A DNA stretch of 64,000 nt, taken from an uncultured Prevotella sp. Lineage in GTDB: Bacteria > Bacteroidota > Bacteroidia > Bacteroidales > Bacteroidaceae. Under the pieces are notes generated by a model that was not told where the DNA came from, searched no databases, and worked only from the letters and a program-made list of their open reading frames with translations. The position numbers were made by a program, and so were the translations under genes. Position 1 is the stretch's first letter, and the number at the start of each line of letters is the position of its first letter. This document shows positions 34,260 through 42,276 of the stretch, one piece after another. The stretch is from positions 1-64,000 of the forward strand of contig USHW01000002.1 of NCBI GenBank assembly GCA_900554545.1. The letters run 5' to 3'.

Positions 34260-35795
34260 ATGATATTAAATATTGTAATTGCCGTGGTTGCCCTTGTGTT
34301 GGGCGGACTTGCGGGGTATGGTGTTTTCAGGTACGTGATTACCGGAAAATACAAAGAGATGGTAAGTGCCGCAGAAAAAGAAGCGGACGTGTTGAAAGAG
34401 AAAAAACTGCTTGAGGTCAAGGAGAAATTCCTCAACAAGAAAGCCGAGTTGGAAAAGGAGGTACAGAGCCGCAACCAGAAGATACAACAAAGCGAAAACA
34501 GACTTAAACAGCGTGAGATTTCATTGAACCAGCGTCAGGAGGAACTTGGCCGTAAGAAACAGGAACTCGACCAGCAGCAGCAGCGTGTTGACAGCGAAAA
34601 GAAGCTTATCCAGATGCGTCAGGACGAGCTTGACAAAATGCAGTTGCAGGAGCGTGCCAAGCTTGAAGAACTTTCAGGACTTAGTGCCGACGAGGCGAAA
34701 AACCGCCTTGTGGAGAGCCTTAAGGACGAGGCTCGCACCGACGCGGCAAGCTACATCAACGAGATAATGGACGAGGCCAAGCTAAACGCCAACGCACAAG
34801 CTAAGAAAATAGTAATACAGACCATACAGCGTGTAGCAACGGAAACCGCCATAGAGAACTCCGTGAGCGTGTTCCACATCGACAATGACGAGGTTAAGGG
34901 CCGCATCATCGGCCGTGAGGGCCGCAACATACGCGCCCTTGAGGCTGCCACAGGCGTGGAAATCGTGGTTGACGACACGCCGGAGGCTATCGTTATTTCA
35001 GCTTTTGACCCCATCCGCCGCGAGGTTTGCCGCTTGGCATTGCATCAGCTTGTTGCCGACGGCCGTATTCATCCGGCACGCATCGAGGAGGTTGTGGCAA
35101 AGGTTAAGAAACAACTCGACAACGAAGTTATCGAGACCGGCAAGCGCACGGCCATCGACCTTGGCATACACGGCCTGCACCCGGAGCTTATCCGCATTAT
35201 AGGTAAGATGAAATACCGTTCAAGCTACGGCCAGAACCTTTTGCAGCACGCCCGTGAAACGGCCAATCTTTGCGCCGTGATGGCATCTGAACTTGGACTG
35301 AACCCGAAGAAGGCGAAGCGTGCCGGACTGCTGCACGACATTGGAAAGGTGCCTGATGAGGAGAGCGAACTGCCCCACGCACTTTACGGAGCGAAGATTG
35401 CTGAGAAGTACAAGGAGAAGCCGGATATCGTGAACGCTATCGGAGCGCACCACGACGAGATGGAGATGAACACTCTGCTTGCGCCAATCGTGCAGGTGTG
35501 CGATGCGATAAGCGGTGCCCGTCCCGGCGCCCGCCGCGAAATTGTAGAGGCATACATCAAGCGTCTTAACGACCTTGAGGCCATCGCCATGAGCTATCCC
35601 GGCGTTACTAAGACATACGCAATACAGGCAGGGCGTGAGCTTCGTGTCATTGTCGGTGCTGACAAGATGGACGACAAGGAGACGGAGAAGCTGTCTGGCG
35701 AAATCGCCACGAAGATACAGAACGAGATGACGTATCCCGGACAGGTCAAGATTACCGTAATCCGCGAGACACGCAGCGTTGCATACGCGAAATAA
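34260..35795 (+). CDS. rny: ribonuclease Y
   Basis: Membrane-anchored endoribonuclease that starts mRNA decay. The 511-residue product has an N-terminal membrane helix (about 1-22), a long charged coiled coil to about residue 195, a KH domain near 205-265 (GRIIGREGRNIRALEAATGV), and an HD domain with LLHDIGK near 356-362 and AIGAHHDE. It ends with RETRSVAYAK, as usual. It ends a co-directional run with zapA. Confidence 0.96.
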   Translation: MILNIVIAVVALVLGGLAGYGVFRYVITGKYKEMVSAAEKEADVLKEKKLLEVKEKFLNKKAELEKEVQSRNQKIQQSENRLKQREISLNQRQEELGRKKQELDQQQQRVDSEKKLIQMRQDELDKMQLQERAKLEELSGLSADEAKNRLVESLKDEARTDAASYINEIMDEAKLNANAQAKKIVIQTIQRVATETAIENSVSVFHIDNDEVKGRIIGREGRNIRALEAATGVEIVVDDTPEAIVISAFDPIRREVCRLALHQLVADGRIHPARIEEVVAKVKKQLDNEVIETGKRTAIDLGIHGLHPELIRIIGKMKYRSSYGQNLLQHARETANLCAVMASELGLNPKKAKRAGLLHDIGKVPDEESELPHALYGAKIAEKYKEKPDIVNAIGAHHDEMEMNTLLAPIVQVCDAISGARPGARREIVEAYIKRLNDLEAIAMSYPGVTKTYAIQAGRELRVIVGADKMDDKETEKLSGEIATKIQNEMTYPGQVKITVIRETRSVAYAK

Positions 35796-35827
35796 AAGTA
35801 CGACGGAATGTTCCCGTCCATAGCGAT

Positions 35828-35870
35828 AAAGGCCGCCTTACGGTTGTTGTAAGGTCGGCCTTTTTGTCTT
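35828..35870 (+). terminator. intrinsic terminator after rny
   Basis: AAGGCCGCCTTAC pairs with GTAAGGTCGGCCTT across a 7-nt loop, followed by TTTTTGTCTTTG, 33 bp past the rny stop codon. Confidence 0.85.
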
Positions 35871-35930
35871 TGTATGGTATTGTTTTTACTCTGATTGATG
35901 ACGAAAATGTAAGCAAGATACGATAAAAGT

Positions 35931-36338
35931 ATGACATTGAAAGATTTTCTTAACAAAGGCGACCGCTTCGCTGCAAATGCCGGAGCGCAGATTGTTGAGG
36001 TGCGTGACGGCTATGCGCGTGCCGAGATGACCGTCACATGTGAGCATCTTAACGGCGGAGGGGTATGTCAGGGCGGCGCATTGTTCACACTGGCCGACCT
36101 TGCCCTGGCTGCGGTAATGAACAGCGGCGGACGGCTGACGCTAAGTGTTGAAAGCACAATTTCTTTTCTGCGTCCGGCAATGGTGGGTGATGTGATTACA
36201 GCCGAGGCTATAGAGGTGCATGCACATCACCGGCTACCGTACATGGAGGTGAAAGTATGCAACCAGCGCGGCGAGCTTGTTTGTGCGCTGACCGCTCATG
36301 GCTACCGTAAGGACAAGATGCTGGAAATGGACTTGTAG
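35931..36338 (+). CDS. PaaI-type hotdog-fold thioesterase
   Basis: A 135-residue single hotdog domain. The motif HLNGGGVCQGGALFTLADLA carries the catalytic Asp region of the PaaI/YdiI group, followed by VESTISFLRPAMVGDVITAE. Such enzymes hydrolyse acyl-CoA or aryl-CoA thioesters; the substrate cannot be told. It ends 12 bp before an acetyltransferase gene, and the two are probably co-transcribed. Confidence 0.9.
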   Translation: MTLKDFLNKGDRFAANAGAQIVEVRDGYARAEMTVTCEHLNGGGVCQGGALFTLADLALAAVMNSGGRLTLSVESTISFLRPAMVGDVITAEAIEVHAHHRLPYMEVKVCNQRGELVCALTAHGYRKDKMLEMDL

Positions 36339-36350
36339 AGAGTTTGTGTT

Positions 36351-36884
36351 ATGAGGCGCGTTATTTTGGAAACGGAAAGGCTGCAATTATGTGAAATGGA
36401 ACTTTCCGACATAACTTCTTTGTCCGCAATGCTGCAAGACGAAAACGTGATGTATGCTTACAACGGAGCTTTCAACGACGATGAAACCATGGCGTGGATG
36501 GAAAAGCAACTGAGGCGTTATCGTGATTATGGGTTCGGGTTATTGGCGGTATTTCTCAGGGGAACGGACAAGATGATAGGCCAGTGCGGCATCACCATGC
36601 AGGAGTACAACATGGCGCAAGTCCCTGAAATAGGCTACCTGTTTGCCCATGAATATTGGCACAAAGGCTATGCTACAGAAGCTGCGCTGGCATGTAGGGA
36701 ATATGGGTTTGGCAAACTCCATTTTAATAAGTTGTATTCCATCATCCGTGATACCAACATCGCATCGCAGAACGTAGCACGCCGCATGGGAATGTATCCT
36801 ATTGACACAATAGTGAAGCATTACCGTGGAGTGGACATGCCCCATATTGTATTCTGCACAATAGTAAAAAAGAATAAGGCATAA
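36351..36884 (+). CDS. GNAT family N-acetyltransferase (RimJ/RimL-like)
   Basis: A 177-residue acetyltransferase with the RimJ/RimL-type start (ILETERLQLCEMELSDITSL), the acetyl-CoA-binding region EIGYLFAHEYWHKGYATEAA and the conserved NIASQNVARRMGM near the end. Targets may be ribosomal protein termini or small amines; not defined. It lies 12 bp after the thioesterase gene, convergent with the next gene. Confidence 0.9.
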   Translation: MRRVILETERLQLCEMELSDITSLSAMLQDENVMYAYNGAFNDDETMAWMEKQLRRYRDYGFGLLAVFLRGTDKMIGQCGITMQEYNMAQVPEIGYLFAHEYWHKGYATEAALACREYGFGKLHFNKLYSIIRDTNIASQNVARRMGMYPIDTIVKHYRGVDMPHIVFCTIVKKNKA

Positions 36885-36902
36885 ATAGAATTCTTATTGA
36901 GA

Positions 36903-37697
36903 TTACAGCCGATGCTCTACAAACTTTTTATAGAACTGCCTCATTATGCTGATAAATTCCTCGGGCAGTCTTTTCTGCGTTTCTTCGGCAATATGCCGGG
37001 GAATATCCTTGTAATATGCTTCGGCTATACCGCCCGTTATTGCTGCCATTGTGTCGGCATCGCCGTTCAGGGAGATTGACAGGCGGATGGCGTTCTCGTA
37101 ATCTGTGCTTTCCAGGAAGGCGATGATTGACTCTGGGACAGAGCCTTGGCAGGTTTCGTCAAACTGATAATATTCTCTTATCTCTTCACATGTCCTGTCG
37201 AGGTCATAGCCAAATTCGGTTTTGATATAATCCTTTATCTCCTGTTTTGTCCGGCCGGTGTGGGCCATGAATATGGCGGAAGCCACAGCTTGCGCGCCTT
37301 TTATGCCTTCGGGATGGTTGTGCGTTATTTCGGCGTTCTGCTTGGCTGCGGCAAGAGTTTCTTCCAATGTGTCGAACGCCCAACCCACAGGGCTTACGCG
37401 CATGGCCGAGCCGTTGCCGAAACTGTTATACGGTTGTGGGTCGTAGGCGGTAAGCCATTGGTAGAAGTAGCCGCCGTAACCAGCATTGGGGTATTGGTTG
37501 CCATAATCCTGCATTATGCCCAACAGGCTGTCGCCCGTCAATAGCCAGTCGGCTGTCGCCACAGTCATTACCGTATCGTCGGTGAAGCGTGACGATGTGT
37601 CGTTATACAGCCGGAAATCAACCGTGTTGACAGGGCAAAATTCATAATATGAACCAATAACGTCACCAGCTATTGCGCCTAACAGAATGTTGTTCAT
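36903..37697 (-). CDS. ADP-ribosylglycohydrolase family protein
   Basis: A 264-residue DraG-type fold. Metal-binding motifs are seen at both ends: GAIAGDVIGSYYE and FTDDTVMTVA at the start, and LNGDADTMAAITGGIAEAYY near the end. The family removes ADP-ribose from proteins or small molecules in a Mg-dependent way. It is monocistronic, with a promoter facing it (TATATTTG on the minus strand near 37725). Confidence 0.92.
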   Translation of the reverse strand: MNNILLGAIAGDVIGSYYEFCPVNTVDFRLYNDTSSRFTDDTVMTVATADWLLTGDSLLGIMQDYGNQYPNAGYGGYFYQWLTAYDPQPYNSFGNGSAMRVSPVGWAFDTLEETLAAAKQNAEITHNHPEGIKGAQAVASAIFMAHTGRTKQEIKDYIKTEFGYDLDRTCEEIREYYQFDETCQGSVPESIIAFLESTDYENAIRLSISLNGDADTMAAITGGIAEAYYKDIPRHIAEETQKRLPEEFISIMRQFYKKFVEHRL

Positions 37698-37838
37698 GGC
37701 TTAGTGTTTTCTTATATGCAAATATAGCGAAAACAGGGTACGGAACAAAATGATTATACCTGTTTTTCACGCAGTATTGATTTGGTCGGCTTGTTGGCAA
37801 TGCAATTGTCGTTATTACCGTAGGCAAGGCGGAGATTT

Positions 37839-37846
37839 TACCCGAA
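37839..37846. repeat. 8-bp target-site duplication, left copy
   Basis: TACCCGAA immediately outside the left inverted repeat; the identical octamer is at 41137-41144 outside the right end. Eight bp is the usual duplication for IS1595 elements. Confidence 0.9.
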
Positions 37847-37912
37847 GGGATTTATATACTTAATTACACTAAATTAAATGCTACAATATTTGTGTATTGT
37901 GTAAAATTTTAC

Positions 37913-37920
37913 TATCTTTG
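37913..37920 (+). promoter_or_regulatory. transposase promoter -7 box
   Basis: TATCTTTG at 37913-37920 with a TTTG at 37889-37892, 20 bp upstream; both lie inside the transposon, 44 bp from the left end. Confidence 0.7.
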
Positions 37921-37943
37921 CATATAACATATATTATGTGTGT

Positions 37944-38870
37944 ATGGTAGTACAATTTAAGTCCTTAAACGACCTTTTGCGTGCCCTGCCCGATGAGGAG
38001 TCATGTATCGCCTATCTCGAATGGGTGATGTGGAAGGGGAAGGTGGTTTCTCCGTATGACCCACAATCTAAGGTGTACAAATGCAAAGGCCATAATTACA
38101 AATGTAAGAACACCGGCAAGTATTTCAACGCAAGGACGAACACGATGTTTTACCGTTCATCCGTTCCTTTGCAAAAGTGGTTCATGGCCATTTGGCTGTT
38201 TATGACCCACAGGAAAGGAATGTCCTCCGTCCAGTTGTCAAAAGACATTGGGGTGACGCAGAAGACTGCATGGGCAATGCTTCACCGCATACGCAAGTGC
38301 TTCGGAGAACAAAACAAGGAACTGAAACTTGACGGTGTAGTGGAAATTGACGAAACTTTCGTAGGAGGCAAAAACAAGAATCGACATAAGGACAAAAAAG
38401 TCAAACATTGCAGAGGTCGAAGTTTCAAGGACAAGACACCTATATTCGGTATGCTGCAAAGAGGTGGCAAGGTTGTTGCCAAAGTGGTAAAGGACACTAC
38501 CGCAAAAACTCTCCGTACCGAAATATACAAGACCGTAAAGGCTGGTAGCACCATATACAGTGATGAATGGAGCTACGGGGATTTGTCCGACAGGTATAAG
38601 CACTCATGCGTTTACCATTGTTACGGTATATACGGCATGGGAGAAGTAACCACAAATTCCATTGAGGGATTTTGGTCTATACTGAAACGGGGCATCATCG
38701 GTGTGTACCATAAGGTTTCACGAAAGCACCTGCAAAAATATGCGGATGAATTTTCATGGAGATATGCACAAAGAATGTTACCTTTGCACAAGGTATTTGA
38801 AAATGCCTTGAATTGTTTGAAACATAGAGTAACCTATAAAGATTTGACTTATGCCTACGAGAAAGCCTAA
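37944..38870 (+). CDS. IS1595 family transposase (ISXO2-like DDE)
   Basis: The 308-residue transposase starts at ATG 37944; a GTG at 37938 is also in frame. The N-terminal part has a zinc-ribbon-like stretch (YKCKGHNYKCKNTGKYFNAR) and a helix-turn-helix (LSKDIGVTQKTAWAMLHRIR). The DDE-type catalytic residues lie in GVVEIDETFVGGKN, TIYSDEWSYG and TTNSIEGFWSILKRG. No disruption is seen, so the element may still be active. Confidence 0.95.
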   Translation: MVVQFKSLNDLLRALPDEESCIAYLEWVMWKGKVVSPYDPQSKVYKCKGHNYKCKNTGKYFNARTNTMFYRSSVPLQKWFMAIWLFMTHRKGMSSVQLSKDIGVTQKTAWAMLHRIRKCFGEQNKELKLDGVVEIDETFVGGKNKNRHKDKKVKHCRGRSFKDKTPIFGMLQRGGKVVAKVVKDTTAKTLRTEIYKTVKAGSTIYSDEWSYGDLSDRYKHSCVYHCYGIYGMGEVTTNSIEGFWSILKRGIIGVYHKVSRKHLQKYADEFSWRYAQRMLPLHKVFENALNCLKHRVTYKDLTYAYEKA

Positions 38871-39315
38871 AAAATCATTTGAAATGAAAAAAGTAAACGG
38901 AGTCGAAATCAGGCAACGTTTGTCTGACGGCTACATTGACGCAATGGCAATATGCGACGCTTGCGACAAGGAGTTTTCGGACTATGCCCAAATCCGTTTC
39001 ACGAAAAGATTTATTGCGGAGCTTTCACGTGAAACAGGCATTGAGGAAACCGTGTTGCTGCAAAAGTCGGATGATGCCGATGAAATATGGGTGCATCCGC
39101 AGGTTGCCATAAACATATCGCAGTGGGCATCACCAAAACTGGCTGTGAAAGTGCCTAAATGGGTATTGGAGTGGTATGCCAACGAAGCTAAAAAATCAGT
39201 AACAAAGGGGGTGACAGTAAAATCGGAATCCACGTCCGGCGTTAAGTTCGAGGACATAGACCCCGATTTCGCTGCGATGATAAGTAAGGCCGCAAGGTAC
39301 AACCCCGACAAATGA
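38851..39315 (+). CDS. KilA-N domain protein (transposon passenger)
   Basis: A 154-residue protein with a KilA-N DNA-binding domain (KKVNGVEIRQRLSDGYIDAM; FTKRFIAELSRETG; EIWVHPQVAINISQWASPKL). The start at 38851 overlaps the transposase end by 20 bp in another frame; ATG 38884 is an alternative. KilA-N proteins recur beside IS1595-type transposases, so a role in target or end recognition or in regulation of the element is a fair guess but not shown. Confidence 0.85.
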   Translation: MPTRKPKKSFEMKKVNGVEIRQRLSDGYIDAMAICDACDKEFSDYAQIRFTKRFIAELSRETGIEETVLLQKSDDADEIWVHPQVAINISQWASPKLAVKVPKWVLEWYANEAKKSVTKGVTVKSESTSGVKFEDIDPDFAAMISKAARYNPDK

Positions 39316-39332
39316 GGTTGTACACGGCTAAA

Positions 39333-39464
39333 TTACTTTTTGCTCCCTTTATTCATGAAGATGCCCATTATGAGCAATGCTATTCCTATGACCCAACCTA
39401 TCGGGCCAAAGAACAAAAGGCATATAAACAACAGTAGTAGGATAAGTGTAGAACAACCTTTCAT
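39333..39464 (-). CDS. small hydrophobic membrane protein, ATGA-coupled
   Basis: A 43-residue protein with one or two membrane segments (CSTLILLLFICLLFFGP and GWVIGIALLIMGIF) and a basic end NKGSKK. Its ATG (39462-39464) overlaps the TGA of the upstream exported protein (39461-39463) as ATGA, a translational-coupling arrangement that supports it as a real gene. Size and topology resemble small toxins or immunity peptides, but no specific family is recognised. Confidence 0.6.
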   Translation of the reverse strand: MKGCSTLILLLLFICLLFFGPIGWVIGIALLIMGIFMNKGSKK

Positions 39465-39961
39465 AATTTAACGGTATGATAGTTAATTATAGCGGTAGAG
39501 TAATATGGGTTTTCTCTTATATCCATAATCTGACAGCCAAACGTTCTTAGCTTTAGATTGACTTGATATATTTCCCCAAATTTGTCTTTCTTAGGGGCGA
39601 ACATCCCACGGCGTTGAGCCTCTTTCTCTGTCTTTGGGTAGCCGTTTAATCGAGTAAAGCCTATCCAATAAGCGAGGTAGTACCTCGTGCCGAATTTCAC
39701 GGAGATAAGTTTACCGTCGGATTCACGGTAGAAACACCTTATTGCCGTTATCTCGTTGTCATAGGTGTTTTCCACTTCATACACGATAAAGCCTTCTTCT
39801 TCACCAACGGGATTACCAACGGATTGCTCAAACTGTTCTTGGTTTACTTTCCCGATAAACTTTATCATGTTATCAGGTGTAAGGTCAAACTTATTTTGCC
39901 CCAATGACATCAATGAGATAAATAGGAAAATCGTTCCTAAGATAAGTTTTCTTGTTTCCAT
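39461..39961 (-). CDS. exported protein of unknown function (transposon cargo)
   Basis: Start at 39961 (METRKLILGTIFLFISLMSL) gives 166 residues with a signal peptide ending near GQ. The mature part is mixed alpha/beta (DNMIKFIGKVNQEQFEQSVG; IRCFYRESDGKLISVKFGTR). I recognise no named domain; the repeated use of aromatic and basic residues late in the protein suggests a small globular secreted domain. It lies downstream of the structured RNA at 40033-40226 and is coupled to the small membrane protein gene. Confidence 0.65.
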   Translation of the reverse strand: METRKLILGTIFLFISLMSLGQNKFDLTPDNMIKFIGKVNQEQFEQSVGNPVGEEEGFIVYEVENTYDNEITAIRCFYRESDGKLISVKFGTRYYLAYWIGFTRLNGYPKTEKEAQRRGMFAPKKDKFGEIYQVNLKLRTFGCQIMDIRENPYYSTAIINYHTVKL

Positions 39962-40032
39962 TCTACATTTTATTTGTGTTAGACAATAATCTGTAAAACG
40001 GCAACGGTATGAACGAGAACGGGTAAACGAAA

Positions 40033-40226
40033 ACGTAGAACCACTGCCCAACGTCGTCGTGGCCTACCACAGCCAACTTACCCATAGGAGCGGTTCTACG
40101 TCTATGACGCAGGACACACTTCACCCTTTGGGTAAGTTGATTATCAGCCTCTCTTATGGTCTGTTGTGGTAGTTCGACGACGATTAGGCTGTATGTCCGA
40201 AAAGAGCGCAAGCACTCTTGTTCGGA
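40033..40226 (-). ncRNA. structured, possibly pseudoknotted RNA leader in the transposon
   Basis: On the minus strand, after a TAACTTTG box (40229-40236), the following helices are visible: hairpin A 40213-40226/40196-40208; P1 40175-40182/40052-40059; P2 40165-40172/40064-40071; P3 40129-40139/40074-40084 (11 bp, perfect). Segment 40092-40101 in the P3 loop is the perfect 10-bp complement of 40033-40042 outside P1, which would close a pseudoknot. About 70 nt later the exported-protein gene starts, so this could be a riboswitch-like leader or a free RNA. A 40-codon frame opening in the P3 strand (40085 to 39963) overlaps it; whether it is translated is unclear. I cannot name an Rfam family. 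Confidence 0.6.
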
Positions 40227-40228
40227 TG

Positions 40229-40236
40229 CAAAGTTA
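40229..40236 (-). promoter_or_regulatory. promoter -7 box of the structured RNA / cargo operon
   Basis: TAACTTTG on the minus strand, placed so that transcription would begin at hairpin A. A -33 element is not clear. Confidence 0.55.
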
Positions 40237-40320
40237 GTTATTTTTAATGAGATAAATGCTAAATATCGCTACTTAGTTATTTTTATAACAATAAAAAATG
40301 CTTTATTTTATGATTTTGAG

Positions 40321-40328
40321 TATCTTTG
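40321..40328 (+). promoter_or_regulatory. promoter -7 box of the cargo gene pair
   Basis: TATCTTTG, 20 bp before the start codon at 40349. Confidence 0.65.
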
Positions 40329-40348
40329 CAGAAACAAAAATAAATAAT

Positions 40349-40648
40349 ATGCACTTTGTACTATCTTATGATTTAAGCGCTACGGGAGAGCGTAGAAGTT
40401 CTATCGAAGAGCGCATTGATAATATTTTGTCTCCTTACCGTCATGTTAGAAGATTGACTACGTTTTTCATTATTCATATACAGAATGAAGCTCAATGGGA
40501 AGCTATACGTTCTTCTTTAACTGCATTAGCACAAGAAATTCCAGAAACCTTACATTTTATAATGAGTCCTGCTATGTCAGGAGGGCAATATAATGGAATA
40601 TTACAAAAAGGAGAATGGGATGAGATAAATAATATAACGTCACTATGA
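40349..40648 (+). CDS. small Cas2/VapD-like protein, tentative
   Basis: A 99-residue protein starting MHFVLSYDLSATGERRSSIE. The first strand followed by Asp (YDLS), a helix, and later strands (TTFFIIHIQNEAQW; LHFIMSP) resemble the ferredoxin-like fold of Cas2, VapD and SinR-like proteins, but this is a visual match only. If correct, a metal-dependent or RNA-processing role is possible. It overlaps the next gene by ATGA and is AT-rich compared with the host genes, as expected for transposon cargo. Confidence 0.55.
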   Translation: MHFVLSYDLSATGERRSSIEERIDNILSPYRHVRRLTTFFIIHIQNEAQWEAIRSSLTALAQEIPETLHFIMSPAMSGGQYNGILQKGEWDEINNITSL

Positions 40649-41001
40649 GTAACGAAGGAAATAACAAAGCAGAGATTGAATCAAATCCAATAGGAAATGA
40701 ACTTCAATTTGAATTATCAATCCCAGAAAAAATTGAAATAAAGATGGTTGATGCGTCATCTTTAAATGACTATGAGTTATGGGTATTTATTGCATCTTTA
40801 TTATGTAATTTTCTTGTGGGGTTTATTGTTGCGTATATTTCTAATACCATACCAGAACGCGAATTTTTATATATTACAATAAGTGTAATTTTTGGCTTGT
40901 TATTTGCTTTTTCTATTTTTGAGGTATATCAAAAACGCAAGAAAATGTCTATTGAAAAGAAAGTTATCAAAATGGGAGCATCCAAAAGAAATACGGTTTG
41001 A
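40645..41001 (+). CDS. two-helix membrane protein (transposon cargo)
   Basis: A 118-residue protein with a polar N-terminus (about 1-45), two membrane helices (WVFIASLLCNFLVGFIVAYI and YITISVIFGLLFAFSIF) and a basic C-terminus (KRKKMSIEKKVIKMGASKR). The start codon overlaps the stop of the preceding gene (ATGA), so the two are coupled. No family is recognised. A cytosolic small protein paired with a membrane protein resembles sensor-effector or toxin-antitoxin pairs, but nothing in the sequence proves that. Confidence 0.6.
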   Translation: MSNEGNNKAEIESNPIGNELQFELSIPEKIEIKMVDASSLNDYELWVFIASLLCNFLVGFIVAYISNTIPEREFLYITISVIFGLLFAFSIFEVYQKRKKMSIEKKVIKMGASKRNTV

Positions 41002-41136
41002 TTTGGAATTTTCAACCTAAATTCTTACATTTGGTGTAAATAGTATATAATTACGTATCAAAATATTTTCATATATTTGCTTATACCATGATAAAATCAT
41101 GGTAAGGACAGTTGTGTAATTAAGTATATAAATCCC

Positions 41137-41144
41137 TACCCGAA
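41137..41144. repeat. 8-bp target-site duplication, right copy
   Basis: TACCCGAA, identical to 37839-37846. Confidence 0.9.
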
Positions 41145-41229
41145 TTGTGTCATTTTGTCAAATCGTGAATGTGCGTTGTTTTTGTTGAAATAGAGTGACG
41201 GAGATGTGCGTTATTGCCGTTTATGCGGC

Positions 41230-41339
41230 GATACGTGGCTTTTTGCGTTGTGAAACATGGCTGATTGGCGTGCAAAAGGTGGCCTTTTGTGTTGTGAAGA
41301 ACGGTCTTTTAAAGCAGAAAAGACTGTTGAAATAGGACG
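41230..41339. repeat. 22-bp periodic dyad array (array 6, five units)
   Basis: Units begin at 41230, 41252, 41274, 41296 and 41318. Only the third (AAAAGGTGGCCTTTT) is close to consensus. It lies in a gene-free gap of some 550 bp between the transposon and the HxlR gene; the rest of that gap shows no gene, apart from a hairpin ATGACCG/CGGTCAT near 41683-41700 that may terminate the HxlR transcript. Confidence 0.72.
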
Positions 41340-41696
41340 GAACAACGGCGTTTTGCGTCCGTTCGGGCTGCTTTTGTTGCGTTTAAAGGTCGTTTTCATT
41401 GCACAGAATTGCTGCGTGCAGGTTTAACAGATTGGTTCTGTGGCGATTGCATTTGCACACGGAAAACGGGCGTATTCATGCCCGGAGGATTTTATTTTCA
41501 GAATAACGCCGCGGTGGAGCGTCGGCGGAAATCAATGTGTCGGCAAACGGTCGGTTTGCGTGTCATGTTGATTTGCGGCGGCGTAAGCCGTGTGTTTGGA
41601 TGACGTCGGCGGCAGCCAAACACCTTTGCACATTGCGGCGTGGCAGCGGTTGTTGTCCACGGTTGGTACAAAGAGAATAGGGATGACCGGCGGCGG

Positions 41697-42050
41697 TCAT
41701 TCTTTCTTGCCGTATTTCTTTTCAAACAGAGCGGCGTTTCTGCCGCCCCAGTCAATCATTGAGTCGATAATAGGTATTAGCGTCAAGCCCAAAGGTGTGA
41801 TGGAATATTCAGAACGGGGCGGCAACTCTGGATAAATGGTTTTTGAAACCAGGCCGTCTTCAACCAGTTCTTTCAGCTGTAGGTCGAGTACGCGGGGCGT
41901 GGCTTCAGGGAAAATCTTGTGCAGTTCGCTCGGCCGCAGCGGTTTGTGGCGCAGCTCGTCCATAATGCATGATTTCCATTTTGAGCCTATCAGGCTCATT
42001 GTAAGCCGCAACGGACAGTTAAGGTCAACGGGTATCTTTCTTTCGTACAT
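41697..42050 (-). CDS. HxlR family transcriptional regulator
   Basis: A 117-residue winged-helix regulator with the family pattern: N-terminal CPLRLTMSLIGSKWKSCIMD, recognition helix PSELHKIFPEATPRVLDLQL, wing YPELPPRSEYSITPLG. The N-terminal Cys (CPLR) is the position that senses oxidants or aldehydes in HxlR/HypR-type members. A box TACTTTTG on the minus strand (near 42079) is its likely promoter. It is divergent from the SnoaL-like gene and may control it. Confidence 0.92.
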   Translation of the reverse strand: MYERKIPVDLNCPLRLTMSLIGSKWKSCIMDELRHKPLRPSELHKIFPEATPRVLDLQLKELVEDGLVSKTIYPELPPRSEYSITPLGLTLIPIIDSMIDWGGRNAALFEKKYGKKE

Positions 42051-42276
42051 AAGTTTCCGATTGTATGATTACGTGATGCAAAAGTAAGCATAATTGTCTG
42101 AATCCAAGGCGGAAAGGTGGTAAAAATCGGCCGCAGGCGGCTTTTGGCTGTTGTTTGGGAAAGTGTCCATACCGAAAAAATTTTCAGTATATGAATAATT
42201 TTTCGGTACTTGTGCGTATGGTTGTTATTCAGTAATTTTGCGGTAAGTAATGATACATTAACTAAAAAGCAACATT

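Larger units (their letters stand above)
37847..41136. mobile_element. IS1595-family transposon with cargo genes (3,290 bp)
   Basis: Bounded by perfect 23-bp terminal inverted repeats, 37847-37869 and 41114-41136 (GGGATTTATATACTTAATTA plus CAC), and by the 8-bp direct repeat TACCCGAA on each side. Inside are an ISXO2-like transposase, a KilA-N protein, a minus-strand unit (structured RNA leader, exported protein, small membrane protein) and a plus-strand pair (small ferredoxin-fold-like protein, two-helix membrane protein). A hairpin TACCATGA/TCATGGTA lies near the right end (41084-41104). The identical ends and intact duplication suggest recent insertion. At 3.3 kb it is far longer than a plain IS1595 (about 1 kb). 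Confidence 0.93.

Noticed and set aside
39963..40211. 82-residue minus-strand frame, or its 40-residue inner form from 40085, over the structured RNA
   Set aside because: The inner form ends 1 bp before the exported-protein start and might be translated, but the region is dominated by RNA-like pairing, so I did not list it as a gene; undecided.
40349..40648. True CRISPR Cas2
   Set aside because: No cas1 or array is near; similarity is limited to the expected strand order, so only a tentative fold call is given.
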